Positions 1-7,618 are shown, counted from the first letter of the stretch. The stretch is DNA of 64,000 nucleotides from Acidobacteriota bacterium (GCA_023436715.1 JAEZIJ010000015.1:1-64000), one strand, 5' to 3'. Program-made: numbers and translations. Notes: a model not told the origin generated them from the letters alone.

Positions 1-72
1 CACGGGCATCGAGGCTGGCACGGGCATCGAGGCTGGCACGGGCATCGAGGCTGGCACGGGCATCAAGGCTGG
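1..72 (+). repeat. Four tandem 18-bp repeats
   Basis: Four head-to-tail copies of an 18-bp unit (cacgggcatcgaggctgg) fill positions 1-72. The first three are identical and the fourth has one G-to-A change. The array is in frame with the coding region that follows and encodes repeated TGIEAG hexapeptides. It may start before the window, so the copy number is a minimum. Confidence 0.9.
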
Positions 73-268
73 CTTTTCGATCTACTGCAAGCGGCTGTGC
101 GTGCGACTTCGGATCTTCGCTGGCCTGTGCATGTGGCGCAAGCCGGAGCCCGAGGAGATGGAGATCGTTGCCGAGCGGGTGGATGGCGAGGTGTGCTACG
201 GCAACGTGCGGCTCCTGCAGGCGAAGCCAACCGAGGGTGCTGACGAGAGCAAGGAGGCGAGGTCGTGA
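2..268 (+). CDS. Partial phage protein with TGIEAG repeats
   Basis: Open frame entering from outside the window and ending at the TGA at 266-268, which overlaps the GTG start of the Gp157 gene. Visible are four TGI(E/K)AG repeats, a short Cys-containing stretch (YCKRLC), then an acidic, Glu-rich tail. The start is not visible. An internal ATG at 130 could instead begin a shorter protein of about 45 aa. The overlap with the next gene supports translation in this frame. Family not recognised. Confidence 0.5.
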   Translation, partial: TGIEAGTGIEAGTGIEAGTGIKAGFSIYCKRLCVRLRIFAGLCMWRKPEPEEMEIVAERVDGEVCYGNVRLLQAKPTEGADESKEARS

Positions 269-861
269 GCACAGCACTCACGCTCTATTCGCTAGAAGAG
301 AACCTGGTAGCCCTCCTGGATTCCCAGGAGATGACCGAAGGAGACGAGCAGGCGCAGCTTGAAATCCTGCGCGAGATCGCCCAGGCGAACCAGGCCGCCG
401 TCCAGAAGCGGGACAATCTGATCCGCTTCTTCCGCCACCTGGACCTACAGGAAGCCAGTATCGACACCGAAATCAGGCGGCTCCAAGCGCTCAAGGGCGA
501 TTACGCCCGCGGCAAGGAGCGGCTCGAGAAGTACGTGATTTCGGTGATGGAAGAACTGGTCCCGGCTCCGAAGAAGGGCGCGAAGAAGCTCGAAGGCTCC
601 ATCGGCGTACTGACCCTGAAGAAGAACCCGGACAGCGTGGAGATCGAGGACGAAACGGCGGTCCCTAACTCGTTCAAGGACGTTACGGTCACGATGTCGG
701 CTGAAACGTGGCTGGGATTCGCTCCCGAACCGCTGGTGGCGGCGGCGCGGAAGATCGACTACCGAGTGAAGCGCGCCGAAGTGAAAGACGCGCTGAAGGC
801 AGGCAAGGAAGTTCCGGGCGCGGATATGTCGTTTGGCGCTCTTCGCCTGGAGGTCAAGTAG
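265..861 (+). CDS. Siphovirus Gp157-family protein
   Basis: A 198-aa protein with the shape of the phage Gp157 family (PF05565). It has an N-terminal 'LYSLEENLVALLD' segment, a long charged helical middle (about residues 30-100) likely to form a coiled coil, then the conserved 'LKKNPDSVEIED' strand and a C-terminal 'VKDALKAGKEVPGA' motif. Family members lie in phage early/replication regions and have been linked to phage resistance in streptococci, but the biochemical role is unknown. It starts at GTG 265, overlapping the upstream stop, and is followed directly by the KTSC gene, so the three genes are likely cotranslated. Confidence 0.85.
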   Translation: MSTALTLYSLEENLVALLDSQEMTEGDEQAQLEILREIAQANQAAVQKRDNLIRFFRHLDLQEASIDTEIRRLQALKGDYARGKERLEKYVISVMEELVPAPKKGAKKLEGSIGVLTLKKNPDSVEIEDETAVPNSFKDVTVTMSAETWLGFAPEPLVAAARKIDYRVKRAEVKDALKAGKEVPGADMSFGALRLEVK

Positions 862-1071
862 ATGGAAATGAAATCCGTGAAGTCGTCGAACATCAACGCG
901 GTCGGCTACGATTCCGCGAAGAAGACCCTGCGCGTCGAGTTCAGTTCGGGCGCGACGTACGAGTATTCCGGGGTGAGCGCCGAGACGCACGCCGCCTTTC
1001 TGAAGGCCAACTCCCGCGGATCGTACTTCGCGAAGCACATACGCAACTCGCACAAGGGAAAGAAGCTGTGA
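862..1071 (+). CDS. KTSC-domain protein
   Basis: A 69-aa protein almost entirely made of a KTSC domain (PF13619). It has the 'SSNINAVGYD' opening, an 'LRVEFSSGATYEYSGV' beta hairpin, and a helix ending in 'GSYFAKHIRN'. KTSC domains occur alone in phages or fused to lysyl-tRNA synthetase-like and other proteins, and their ligand is unknown. The ATG follows the Gp157 stop immediately, so the two are translationally coupled. Confidence 0.85.
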   Translation: MEMKSVKSSNINAVGYDSAKKTLRVEFSSGATYEYSGVSAETHAAFLKANSRGSYFAKHIRNSHKGKKL

Positions 1072-1175
1072 ATTGGCCCGCCGTGACTTTCATAGCGCTC
1101 TGGGTCATTGAGCCCGGTCGCTCACCGCCGGCGTTGGTCGGAGCTGCCTGCACGAGCACAGCACGCGACACTTAA
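1068..1175 (+). CDS. Possible 35-aa peptide
   Basis: A GTG at 1068 overlaps the KTSC stop in the GTGA arrangement used by many neighbouring genes and opens a 35-codon frame ending in TAA at 1173-1175. The peptide is hydrophobic near its N-terminus (VNWPAVTFIALWVIEPG). Only the coupled start supports it. Confidence 0.3.
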   Translation: MNWPAVTFIALWVIEPGRSPPALVGAACTSTARDT

Positions 1176-1379
1176 CCGCGGTGGCCGGCTGGTGCGGTCG
1201 GAAAGATTACCAGGGGCGGCGATACGTGCGGGCGCCGCCCCGCGAAATCCCCGATTCGAAGGGGACTGAGTTTAGCCTGGCAATCCTGCCGGGGACGAGC
1301 CGCCGTAAGCGGTGCTCTTTGGTGTGTTCGGGACAGAGCGGGGCCGGGACAGGAAACCCCGGCCCCAAGGAGAAGGCAG
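1176..1379 (+). ncRNA. Gene-free structured leader with three strong hairpins
   Basis: About 200 bases without a convincing gene, in a region where genes otherwise overlap. Three hairpins can be read by eye: 9-bp perfect arms GGGGCGGCG/CGCCGCCCC at 1213-1241; 4-bp CCCC/GGGG at 1249-1264; and 9-bp perfect arms GGGGCCGGG/CCCGGCCCC at 1340-1366. The last ends just before the GGAG ribosome binding site of the TTG-started gene at 1380. No T-run follows any hairpin, so it does not look like a simple terminator. A leader RNA, small phage RNA or protein-binding site is possible. Confidence 0.45.
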
Positions 1380-2204
1380 TTGCAGACACGAGAGTTCACG
1401 AAGTTCCTGATTTACCACTTCACGGCCGAAGAGATGGCGCAGCTTTCGGCCCATCTGGTGCGCAATACCCAGGATCTGGAAACTGTCCAGGACCGAAAGA
1501 AACAGGTGATGGCCGACTTCACGGCGAAGATCAAAGCGGCGGAAGCGGAGATTTTCAAGGCGGCGCGACTGATCGGCAACGGATACGAATACCGCGACGT
1601 GAAATGCACGGCGGTCTACGATGAGCCTCGCAAGGGCATGAAGCGGGTAATCAGGACGGACACGGGCGAGGTGGTTGGCGAAGAGGCGATGTCTGGCGAG
1701 GAAATGCAGTACATGCTCGAGCTGGACGTCGAGGCCACGCGGGAAGAGGTCAAGCACGAGGACAATCCGGCCGAAGAGGCAACTTCAGAACAATCCTCTG
1801 AAGTTCAACCCGCACCCGAACCGGCGCCCGGCCCGCAGCTCGTTGCCGAACCGGAATCAGACGACGACGAGCCCTTCGGAGACGAGCCGTTCGTTCCTGC
1901 CGAGCCGGTGCGGATCACCGCCGCAAAGCAAGACTGGTGCGCGCAGATCGTAATCCTGGACACTCCGGCCGGTTTCCTGTCGGAAGCTTCGATCCAGTTC
2001 AAAGGCGGCGATCTGATCACCATCGAGACTCCGGGCGCGCATCTGTCCGAGCAGGAATGCCGCACGGCCGCGGCGCGCAAAATCTGGGCGCACGCGCGGC
2101 ACCTCGATCTGAATCCGGGCGCCAGGCGCAAGGCGCTGCGGGCGATCATGGCGTGGGCGAACGACCAGATGATCGTTCCTTCGGAGGACGGCGATGCGAA
2201 CTGA
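1380..2204 (+). CDS. Phage protein with coiled-coil N-terminus and acidic linker
   Basis: A 274-aa protein starting at TTG 1380 behind an AAGGAG site. Residues 1-115 are charged and mostly helical and include the segment 'QDRKKQVMADFTAKI'. Residues about 125-180 form a Glu/Pro/Asp-rich linker. Residues about 185-274 form a compact C-terminal part containing 'WCAQIVILDTP' and a helical 'RKALRAIMAWANDQM' end. The two-domain layout with an acidic linker resembles phage early accessory proteins. I do not recognise the family and assign no function. Confidence 0.7.
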   Translation: MQTREFTKFLIYHFTAEEMAQLSAHLVRNTQDLETVQDRKKQVMADFTAKIKAAEAEIFKAARLIGNGYEYRDVKCTAVYDEPRKGMKRVIRTDTGEVVGEEAMSGEEMQYMLELDVEATREEVKHEDNPAEEATSEQSSEVQPAPEPAPGPQLVAEPESDDDEPFGDEPFVPAEPVRITAAKQDWCAQIVILDTPAGFLSEASIQFKGGDLITIETPGAHLSEQECRTAAARKIWAHARHLDLNPGARRKALRAIMAWANDQMIVPSEDGDAN

Positions 2205-2442
2205 AACGATGGCGCTTCTCCTGGTGACCCTGGGCGCGGGGCTGGCACTCTTTGTGCTGGCTCCCCGCCACGGGGAAAAGCGGACGCTCGGCCAACGCAT
2301 CGTGCGCATGCTCGGGGTGTGGTCGAGGTTCTGGCGGTGCGTGTACGTGGCCGCAGACCAGGCGCTGGTGTATTTCCACCTCGAGCGCGAACAGAACGAG
2401 ATCGAGCCGGAGAACGAGTACGCGAAATCGGAGGCAAGGTGA
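2194..2442 (+). CDS. Small membrane protein
   Basis: An 82-aa protein with one N-terminal membrane segment (about residues 6-23, 'MALLLVTLGAGLALFVLA'), then a basic stretch and a charged C-terminus. It overlaps the end of the 1380 gene by 11 bases and ends in a GTGA overlap with the next gene. The topology would suit a small phage membrane protein, but its position in the early region does not point to lysis. Confidence 0.55.
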   Translation: MRTETMALLLVTLGAGLALFVLAPRHGEKRTLGQRIVRMLGVWSRFWRCVYVAADQALVYFHLEREQNEIEPENEYAKSEAR

Positions 2443-2786
2443 GCTTACTGTCTGCACTTTCGATGTTGGTAGCGGGGCCGGGACCTTCATTGGGACGCGG
2501 CGTGGGGATGGCTCTGGACGCACCGAGGCTTAGAGAGCAGCGTGACGACTCGCGGATCGGCCTGGTGGCCCGTGGTTCAGCGGCCGTGCGCCGGATGTGG
2601 CGGCGGGCGGCGGGTAGCCGTTCCAGTAAGGCCCTGCCGAACGAAGTGGGCCGGCAGCAGCGGTTCGCGCAGCTGTTCCGGGAAGAGTTCGTGCGGATCA
2701 GTGAGGACTTCGGCGGCGAGCCGCGGCGCGCTCGGAGACTCATGGCGCGGAGGTCGGCGCGCCGGCTGATGCAGGAGGCCCGGTAG
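2439..2786 (+). CDS. Arg-rich phage protein of unknown function
   Basis: A 115-aa frame from GTG 2439, which overlaps the preceding TGA, to TAG 2786. The C-terminal half is strongly basic and helical ('RRARRLMARRSARRLMQEA'). It has no recognised domain. The coupled start and directly following ATG at 2787 support expression, and the basic C-terminus suggests nucleic-acid contact as inference only. Confidence 0.5.
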   Translation: MSLLSALSMLVAGPGPSLGRGVGMALDAPRLREQRDDSRIGLVARGSAAVRRMWRRAAGSRSSKALPNEVGRQQRFAQLFREEFVRISEDFGGEPRRARRLMARRSARRLMQEAR

Positions 2787-2999
2787 ATGGCCGCGGCGCT
2801 CGTAGTTCCCGTGGGCTTCTTCCCCGGGCGTGGGCTCCGCAGGCGTGTGGCGCTCGCCCCCGAGGCTCAGGGCCGCATGGACGGGGTGATGAACCGGCAC
2901 TACTGTCCGTACCTGGACTACCGCACGTCGGAACAGTGGCTGGGGTGGCTCAAGGGGTGGAGGACCGGGCAGGAGCAGTTCAAACAGAGGGTAAGGTAG
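2787..2999 (+). CDS. Small phage protein
   Basis: A 70-aa frame starting at the ATG directly after the previous stop. The N-terminal third is low in information; the C-terminal half ('NRHYCPYLDYRTSEQWLGW') is aromatic-rich and looks like a folded small phage protein. The true start may be the internal ATG in 'MDGVMNRHYC'. Function unknown. Confidence 0.5.
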   Translation: MAAALVVPVGFFPGRGLRRRVALAPEAQGRMDGVMNRHYCPYLDYRTSEQWLGWLKGWRTGQEQFKQRVR

Positions 3000-3005
3000 G
3001 CAGCC

Positions 3006-3692
3006 ATGATGCGCCAGTGCTGGACAGCCGAGGAGGAGACCTACCTGCGCGAGCACTACCAGGACGCTTCCACCTCGGCAATCGCTACGCACCTGCAGCG
3101 TACGGTCGAGAAGATCTACGCCAAAGCGGGAAGGATGGGTCTGGCCAAAAGCGCCGAGTACCTCCGGAGCAATTGTAGGCTGCGCCTCGGTCACGGAATC
3201 GGCAAATCCACACAGTTCCGAACGGGGCACGCTCCGGCAAACAAGGGCCTGCGGCGGCCAGGCTGGGCGCCTGGGCGCATGCGGGAGACGCAGTTCAAGA
3301 GGGGACAGCGAACTGGCATGGCTGCGAAGAACTGGAGGCCTGTCGGTACAATCCTACCCGATTCGGATGGGTACCTACGCATCAAAGTGCGCGAGGCGAA
3401 GCACGGTAAGGAGCCGACGGGATTCGGGAACACGAAGGTGTGGCCGCTGTACCAGCGCTACGTCTGGGAGCAGCACAACGGCCCGATACCTCCCAAACAC
3501 CTAGTGGTGTTCAAGGACGGCAACAGGCAGAACTGCGCCATCGAGAACCTGGAGTGTATCTCGATGGCGGAAAACGCCCGCCGCAACGTGATGTGGAACA
3601 ACTACCCGAGGGAGATGGCGGAAGCGATCCAGTTGAACGGCGTGTTGAAACGAAAGCTGAGGAGGATCGGTGGCGAAAAACAAGATGTCTGA
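3006..3692 (+). CDS. HNH endonuclease with DNA-binding N-terminus
   Basis: A 228-aa protein of the HNH family typical of phage free-standing nucleases. Residues 1-50 ('WTAEEETYLREHY...AIATHLQRTVEKIYAKAGRMGL') look like a SANT/Myb-type helical DNA-binding segment. Residues about 110-200 carry the nuclease core, with 'YQRYVWEQHNGPIPPKHLVVFKDGN' and 'CAIENLECISMAENARRN'. The usual first His of the motif lies in 'WEQHNGPIP', followed by the N-rich loop. It sits in the early accessory region and could be a homing-type nuclease or act in DNA metabolism. Confidence 0.85.
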   Translation: MMRQCWTAEEETYLREHYQDASTSAIATHLQRTVEKIYAKAGRMGLAKSAEYLRSNCRLRLGHGIGKSTQFRTGHAPANKGLRRPGWAPGRMRETQFKRGQRTGMAAKNWRPVGTILPDSDGYLRIKVREAKHGKEPTGFGNTKVWPLYQRYVWEQHNGPIPPKHLVVFKDGNRQNCAIENLECISMAENARRNVMWNNYPREMAEAIQLNGVLKRKLRRIGGEKQDV

Positions 3693-3939
3693 CCTCAGGG
3701 ACCATCTGTTCGAGACGTTGGAAGCCCTGAAGGACGGCGAAAACCCGATGGATATCGAACGCGCGCGGGCCATCAGTGGCGTGGCGCAGACGATCATCAA
3801 TTCCGCCAAGGTAGAGGTGGACCTGGTGAAGGCGGTTGGCGGCTCACGTCCCGGCAGTGTCGCGTTCTTTGGACTTCCGGAAGAGAGTCGGGAGTTGGCG
3901 AAGCGCCTACGTGCCCCAGCGCCGGGAGGTGGCGCGTGA
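3670..3939 (+). CDS. Small phage protein
   Basis: An 89-aa protein starting at GTG 3670, inside the end of the HNH gene. It has a charged helical body ('LRDHLFETLEALKDGENPMDIERARAI' read in two parts, then 'SGVAQTIINSAKVEVDLVKAV') and a Pro/Gly tail. This pattern is common in phage replication regions near DUF1064 genes. It is coupled to the next gene by a GTGA overlap. No function is assigned. Confidence 0.65.
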   Translation: MAKNKMSDLRDHLFETLEALKDGENPMDIERARAISGVAQTIINSAKVEVDLVKAVGGSRPGSVAFFGLPEESRELAKRLRAPAPGGGA

Positions 3940-4286
3940 CCCTCCATCTGGACCACAACGGAAAACTCACCGCCAAGCGCAACAAGTACGGCGTGGCTCC
4001 GAAATGCGAGCGCACGGCGGACGGGATCACGTTCGACTCGCGCCGCGAATGCGAGGTGTACGGCGTCCTGAAGTTGCTCCGGGACCGCAGAGAGATTTCC
4101 GAGCTTGAGCTTCAGCCAAAATTTCCGATGCCGATCGGCATCACTTACGTTGCCGACTTCCGCTTCCTGGATCACGGGATACGGAGAGTGGTCGACGTGA
4201 AAGGGCTCGAGACGCCCGAGTTCAAGTTGAAGGCTAAGTGCCTTCGGTATTTCTATCCCCATGTGGTTTTGGAGATTTGGAAATGA
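3936..4286 (+). CDS. DUF1064-family nuclease-like protein
   Basis: A 116-aa protein of the DUF1064 family (PF06356), which has a VSR/restriction-endonuclease-like fold. Visible are 'NKYGVAPKCERTADGITFDSRRECE', read as two adjoining segments, the 'LELQPKFPMP' strand, 'YVADFRFLD' with a candidate acidic residue, and 'VVDVKGLETPEFKLKAK' with the D/E-x-K type active-site lysine. Phage members are thought to act on DNA, possibly branched DNA. It starts at GTG 3936 overlapping the previous stop. Confidence 0.8.
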   Translation: MTLHLDHNGKLTAKRNKYGVAPKCERTADGITFDSRRECEVYGVLKLLRDRREISELELQPKFPMPIGITYVADFRFLDHGIRRVVDVKGLETPEFKLKAKCLRYFYPHVVLEIWK

Positions 4287-5404
4287 TCTACGAATACGCA
4301 ACAACGTCATGGCCCGTCGCGCTCGGTTGCGACGAGTCGAAACCGTGTGCCGCCCGCTGCTGGGCGAAGCGCACGGTCAACCGCCTCGCCCACTCACCCA
4401 ACGAGGCCGTGCGGCAGGCGCACGAGGGGCTGGTGCAACTGCGGACGGCGTGCTCAACATGCACCATCAATCCGAAGCGACCGGATGGCTGCCTCCAGGC
4501 GGATTGCCCAACGGAACTCCGCTGGACGGGCACCGTCCGTCTGAACGAAGCCCATCTCCTCGACCCACTCTCATGGCACAAGCCGCAGATCGTGGCGAGC
4601 GGCTACCACGGGGACATTGGGCTATTGCCAGCCGAGGCGCTCGACCGCATCTTTGCCGTTTCCGCGCTCTGCCCGCAGCACCAGACCTTGTTCCTCACAA
4701 AGCGGCCGGAACGGTTGGTGGAGTACTTCTCCCGCCGCGACCGACACAACGAGATCGAACTTGCTGCGGATGCAATTCTACCCGGCAAAGGTCACCCATC
4801 GTGTGGCGGAATGCACATACTGCCAAGGCTTCCCCTTTCGCACGTCTGGATCGGCACCTCCGTCTCCGATCAGCCCTCTGCCGATGAGCGGTTGCCGCAC
4901 CTCCGCAAGTTAGCGGTAGCGGGCTGGAACACCTGGATCAGTTGCGAGCCCGCGGTGGGTTCGGTGGACTGGGAACGTGAGTTGAACTGCAACGATGCCG
5001 CAAACGATGGAGCTAAGACGCCTGGACTGTTCAAATGGCTCGTTGCGGGCGGAGAGAGTGGCAAGGACGCGCGGCCGGCACACCCCGACTGGTTGAGGGC
5101 GGCGCGGGATGCATGCGTTGCCGCGGGCGTGCCGTTCTGGTTCAAACAGAGAGGCGAGTTTACATGGGACGGATTCGACTCCGCAATTGAGGGACGCGAC
5201 CGCGAGTGGACGACGTATCTGAACCTTGACGGCAGCACGGGGATGTGCGCTTGGGCCAGCGCAGACAGCGACGTGATCTCGAACTGGACAGGCGAGGGGC
5301 CGAAAGATGGTGCAGCCCTCCTGAAGCGCGTCGGCAAGAAAGCCGCCGGCAACCTGCTCGACGGCCGCACTTGGCAGCAGACCCCGTGGGAGGCAAGCCG
5401 ATGA
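4283..5404 (+). CDS. Phage Gp37/Gp68 family (DUF5131) protein
   Basis: A 373-aa protein from ATG 4283 (ATGA overlap with the preceding stop). It matches the DUF5131/Gp37-Gp68 family (PF07505), which has a radical-SAM-like barrel appearance. Visible motifs are an N-terminal Cys cluster (C..S..CAARCWA), 'LFLTKRPERL', 'HVWIGTSVSDQPSADERLPH', 'WISCEPAVG', 'WLVAGGESG' and 'PFWFKQRGEF'. A second Cys set lies in 'CSTCTINPKRPDGCLQADC'. Members are frequent in phages and mobile elements; the reaction is unknown. It is coupled to the next gene by an ATGA overlap. Confidence 0.85.
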   Translation: MIYEYATTSWPVALGCDESKPCAARCWAKRTVNRLAHSPNEAVRQAHEGLVQLRTACSTCTINPKRPDGCLQADCPTELRWTGTVRLNEAHLLDPLSWHKPQIVASGYHGDIGLLPAEALDRIFAVSALCPQHQTLFLTKRPERLVEYFSRRDRHNEIELAADAILPGKGHPSCGGMHILPRLPLSHVWIGTSVSDQPSADERLPHLRKLAVAGWNTWISCEPAVGSVDWERELNCNDAANDGAKTPGLFKWLVAGGESGKDARPAHPDWLRAARDACVAAGVPFWFKQRGEFTWDGFDSAIEGRDREWTTYLNLDGSTGMCAWASADSDVISNWTGEGPKDGAALLKRVGKKAAGNLLDGRTWQQTPWEASR

Positions 5405-6261
5405 AGCACAACCTGACCGGAAAGACAATCTACTGCGAAGAGTGCGGAGGGCGCATGGGACCGGGAGACAAGCATGAATGCCCCGACCCCGGCGAGCGGC
5501 CGGAAACGCACGGGATGGTCCGCTGCGACTGCGTTGATGCCAACGGAAACCCGTGGCCCGATTGCTCCTGTGAGCACGGATGGAGGCGATGCAGAACCGG
5601 CGAGAGGCCCGCGCTTGACACTACCTCCGGCGAGGTGGAGCGCCTACGTGACCTTGTGCGCTATGCCCGCAGTTACCTATTCAATGAGGAGCTGATCTCT
5701 CCTAAAGAGTACGCCGCGCTGGTGATGGATAGCGACAACGGCAAGCGCGTGGCGCGCTTGGAAGGGTACGATGCGCTCCGCTCGCGCGTGGCGGAACTGG
5801 AAGCCGAGAACAAGCGGCTGACGGGGCGCACGAACTCACTGGCGGAGCAACTCGCGGATGAACTCGTGGACCACCAGCGGATGTTCAGAGAGGGGCAGCA
5901 GTTACGCGAGCGTGTGGCGGAGTTGGAGCGGGAGAACGTCACGGTTCACAAGATGGCTTTCCAGGCACACACCTTGTGGCTGATGTACTCGCCAGACGCG
6001 GCGCAGATATGCAGCTCTCCTGAGAGGCTCGCCGAGAGTTACATGCGATGGATAGGGCAAGCCGAGCGCATCTCCGCCCTCGAAGCCGAGAACCGAAAGT
6101 TGACCGAGTACCGGGACCAGATCGACATACTGCGCGACAGCGAATACATCTCCGCGCTCAAGTTCGGCTGGAATCTCGGGCAGGCAGACAGCAGCGCGGT
6201 GTTTCATCAGGCTATCGCGGCACGGCGGCGCGAAATAGTCCGGGCCCGGAGGCCAGAATAG
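5401..6261 (+). CDS. Zinc-ribbon plus coiled-coil phage protein
   Basis: A 286-aa protein. The first about 65 residues contain paired cysteines (CEEC; then CDC, CSC and C pairs), likely binding zinc. Residues about 85-260 form a long coiled coil with repeated 'RVAELE(A/R)EN' heptads. The ATG overlaps the stop of the DUF5131 gene. It resembles phage Ead/Ea22-like proteins in organisation. No function is assigned. Confidence 0.65.
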   Translation: MKHNLTGKTIYCEECGGRMGPGDKHECPDPGERPETHGMVRCDCVDANGNPWPDCSCEHGWRRCRTGERPALDTTSGEVERLRDLVRYARSYLFNEELISPKEYAALVMDSDNGKRVARLEGYDALRSRVAELEAENKRLTGRTNSLAEQLADELVDHQRMFREGQQLRERVAELERENVTVHKMAFQAHTLWLMYSPDAAQICSSPERLAESYMRWIGQAERISALEAENRKLTEYRDQIDILRDSEYISALKFGWNLGQADSSAVFHQAIAARRREIVRARRPE

Positions 6262-6494
6262 TGCTCGACCCCCACTGCGAGCTCACCGCCGATGCATCCG
6301 TGTTACGCCTGTTAGCCGACCGGCTCAGGGACAGGGCTCCAGAGGCGTGGGACCAGGCCGGAGAGAGGCAGGGGGAGTTAATGGGTTTTTCTGCCGGCTG
6401 CAATAAGTCGGCAGAGAATTGCGGGCAACTCCTGCGGGCCGGAGAACCCGGCCCGGCTCGCAATCTTTGCCCCTCAGGAGGGGGCCAACAGTGA
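6261..6494 (+). CDS. Short ORF running through a hairpin-rich stretch
   Basis: A 77-codon frame from GTG 6261 (TAGTG overlap) to TGA 6494 (overlapping GTG 6491). The first 40 residues look protein-like, with Leu heptads; the last 35 are encoded by DNA that forms several hairpins (6390-6483) and are Gly/Cys-rich. It may be a coupled small protein or a leader peptide for the replication gene. Confidence 0.4.
   Translation: MLDPHCELTADASVLRLLADRLRDRAPEAWDQAGERQGELMGFSAGCNKSAENCGQLLRAGEPGPARNLCPSGGGQQ
6390..6483 (+). promoter_or_regulatory. Second hairpin array before replication gene
   Basis: Three hairpins are visible just upstream of the GTG at 6491: TCTGCCG/CGGCAGA (6390-6415), CGGGCCGG/CCGGCCCG with a 5-base loop (6435-6455), and CCCCT/AGGGG (6470-6483). 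The layout parallels the leader at 1176-1379, which also places a GC-only hairpin just before a start. It could be an attenuator or a translational control element. Confidence 0.35.
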
Positions 6495-7618
6495 AGCGTG
6501 AAGCGTTCGACCATCCGAAGTTCCGACTTCTGGGCCGCGACCTCAGAATCCCCATGTGCTACGTGCGGGGGATCATGGAGAGCCTGTGGCTGGTCACCGG
6601 CAGGAACTTCCCCCAGGGAGACGTCGGACGCTGGAGCAATGAGGAGATCGCGGTAGCAATCGACTACCCCGGCGATGCCGACGAGCTGGTAAACGCGCTG
6701 ATGCGGCGCCGCCTGGTGGACGAGATTCCGGACGGCCGGCTCTACGTCCACGACTGGCACGAGCACGCGGACCAGCACGTCCAAGCGACGATCGCGAAAG
6801 CGGGCCTGTACTTCGCCAACGGAGCGGAACCGCAGATACCACACGACCTATTCAACGCTGGCGCGCGTGAGCGGATCAAGGCTGAGTACGACAAGCGCCG
6901 GTACGGGACAAGTCCCGCCGAGGAACGGGGCGAGTCCCGTACTGTTGTGGGGCCGGTCCCGGTAAGGTCCGGACTTGTCCCGGACGTTGCATCCATTGTC
7001 CCGGACGAGTCCCGGACTAGTCCGGACTTGTCCCGCTATGGTCCCGGACAAGTCCCCTCCATACCAGTGCCAGAGCCTGTGCCAGTGCCAGAGCCAGACG
7101 GTAAGCGAGCGAGCGACTCCTGTTCGGCAGTAGTGGGACCGCCGGCAGAAAAGCCGCTCGCTCGCCCGCCAAAAGCCGAATCCGGACTCACGCCCGCCGG
7201 AAAACTGCTCGCGGGACCGCCGGAAGAATCCCCGCCGCCGAGCAACGGTCAGTTGCGCCACACCCGGGCTGCGATCCAGGCGTACTTCGCCGCGGCGGAC
7301 GATGGGATTGTGGGCCGAGTGCTCCAGGCCTGCCAGCGCATCGACCCGCAAATCACGGACGAGGAATGCGGAATCTGGTGTCACGCGGTGATGCCCGAGG
7401 GCGGGGTGAAGCGATCGCGCGGCCCGGCGTGGTTCGAGCGCGTGGTTCCGGAAGAGCTCGGCAAGCGTCTGCGTGATGTGTGGCTGCTGCGCTCGTTCGT
7501 ACGGGGAGAATTCACGCCCGCGGAGGCTGGTCGAATCATCGCGGACGGCAAGGCAGATTGGCGGCTTACGCGAGCGCTACGCGCCTGGCTTGCGCTCCAG
7601 CAGGAGGCGGCGGTATGA
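6491..7618 (+). CDS. Phage replication (replisome organizer-like) protein
   Basis: A 375-aa protein from GTG 6491. The N-terminal 110 residues ('FDHPKFRLLGRDL', 'GIMESLWLVTGRNFP', 'ELVNALMRRRLVDEI', 'LYVHDWHEHAD') form the winged-helix-like domain found in phage replication and DnaD-like proteins. Residues about 135-260 are a Pro/Ser/Val-rich linker coded by repeated palindromic DNA. Residues about 265-375 form a helical C-terminal domain ending 'ADWRLTRALRAWLALQ'. Layout and position before a small zinc protein and the packaging genes fit a replication initiator, with the origin possibly inside the gene as in lambda O. Confidence 0.6.
   Translation: MKREAFDHPKFRLLGRDLRIPMCYVRGIMESLWLVTGRNFPQGDVGRWSNEEIAVAIDYPGDADELVNALMRRRLVDEIPDGRLYVHDWHEHADQHVQATIAKAGLYFANGAEPQIPHDLFNAGARERIKAEYDKRRYGTSPAEERGESRTVVGPVPVRSGLVPDVASIVPDESRTSPDLSRYGPGQVPSIPVPEPVPVPEPDGKRASDSCSAVVGPPAEKPLARPPKAESGLTPAGKLLAGPPEESPPPSNGQLRHTRAAIQAYFAAADDGIVGRVLQACQRIDPQITDEECGIWCHAVMPEGGVKRSRGPAWFERVVPEELGKRLRDVWLLRSFVRGEFTPAEAGRIIADGKADWRLTRALRAWLALQQEAAV
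6904..7057. other. Candidate iteron cluster (replication origin) inside the replication gene
   Basis: The motif CGGGACAAGTCC, or its complement GGACTTGTCCCG, and close variants recur at 6904-6917, 6931-6939, 6967-6985, 6996-7017, 7018-7034 and 7041-7056. Several copies are near-palindromic (GTCCGGACTTGTCCCGGAC). The repeats lie in the linker-coding part of the replication-type gene, where lambda O carries its origin iterons. The repeat is seen directly; the origin role is inference. Confidence 0.45.

Noticed and set aside
1..72. CRISPR array
   Set aside because: The units are contiguous with no unique spacers and lie in a coding frame; no other array was seen in the window.
1236..1270. tRNA-like T-arm (GATTCGAA)
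   Set aside because: The loop is flanked by a CCCC/GGGG stem, with no anticodon or acceptor arms around it.
1181..1624. Long open frame (147 codons) across the leader and into the next gene
   Set aside because: It is out of frame with the better-supported TTG gene at 1380, has shadow-like composition, and crosses the hairpins.
1805..2743. 312-codon minus-strand open frame
   Set aside because: Opposes five coupled plus-strand phage genes and is Arg/Ser/Pro-rich.
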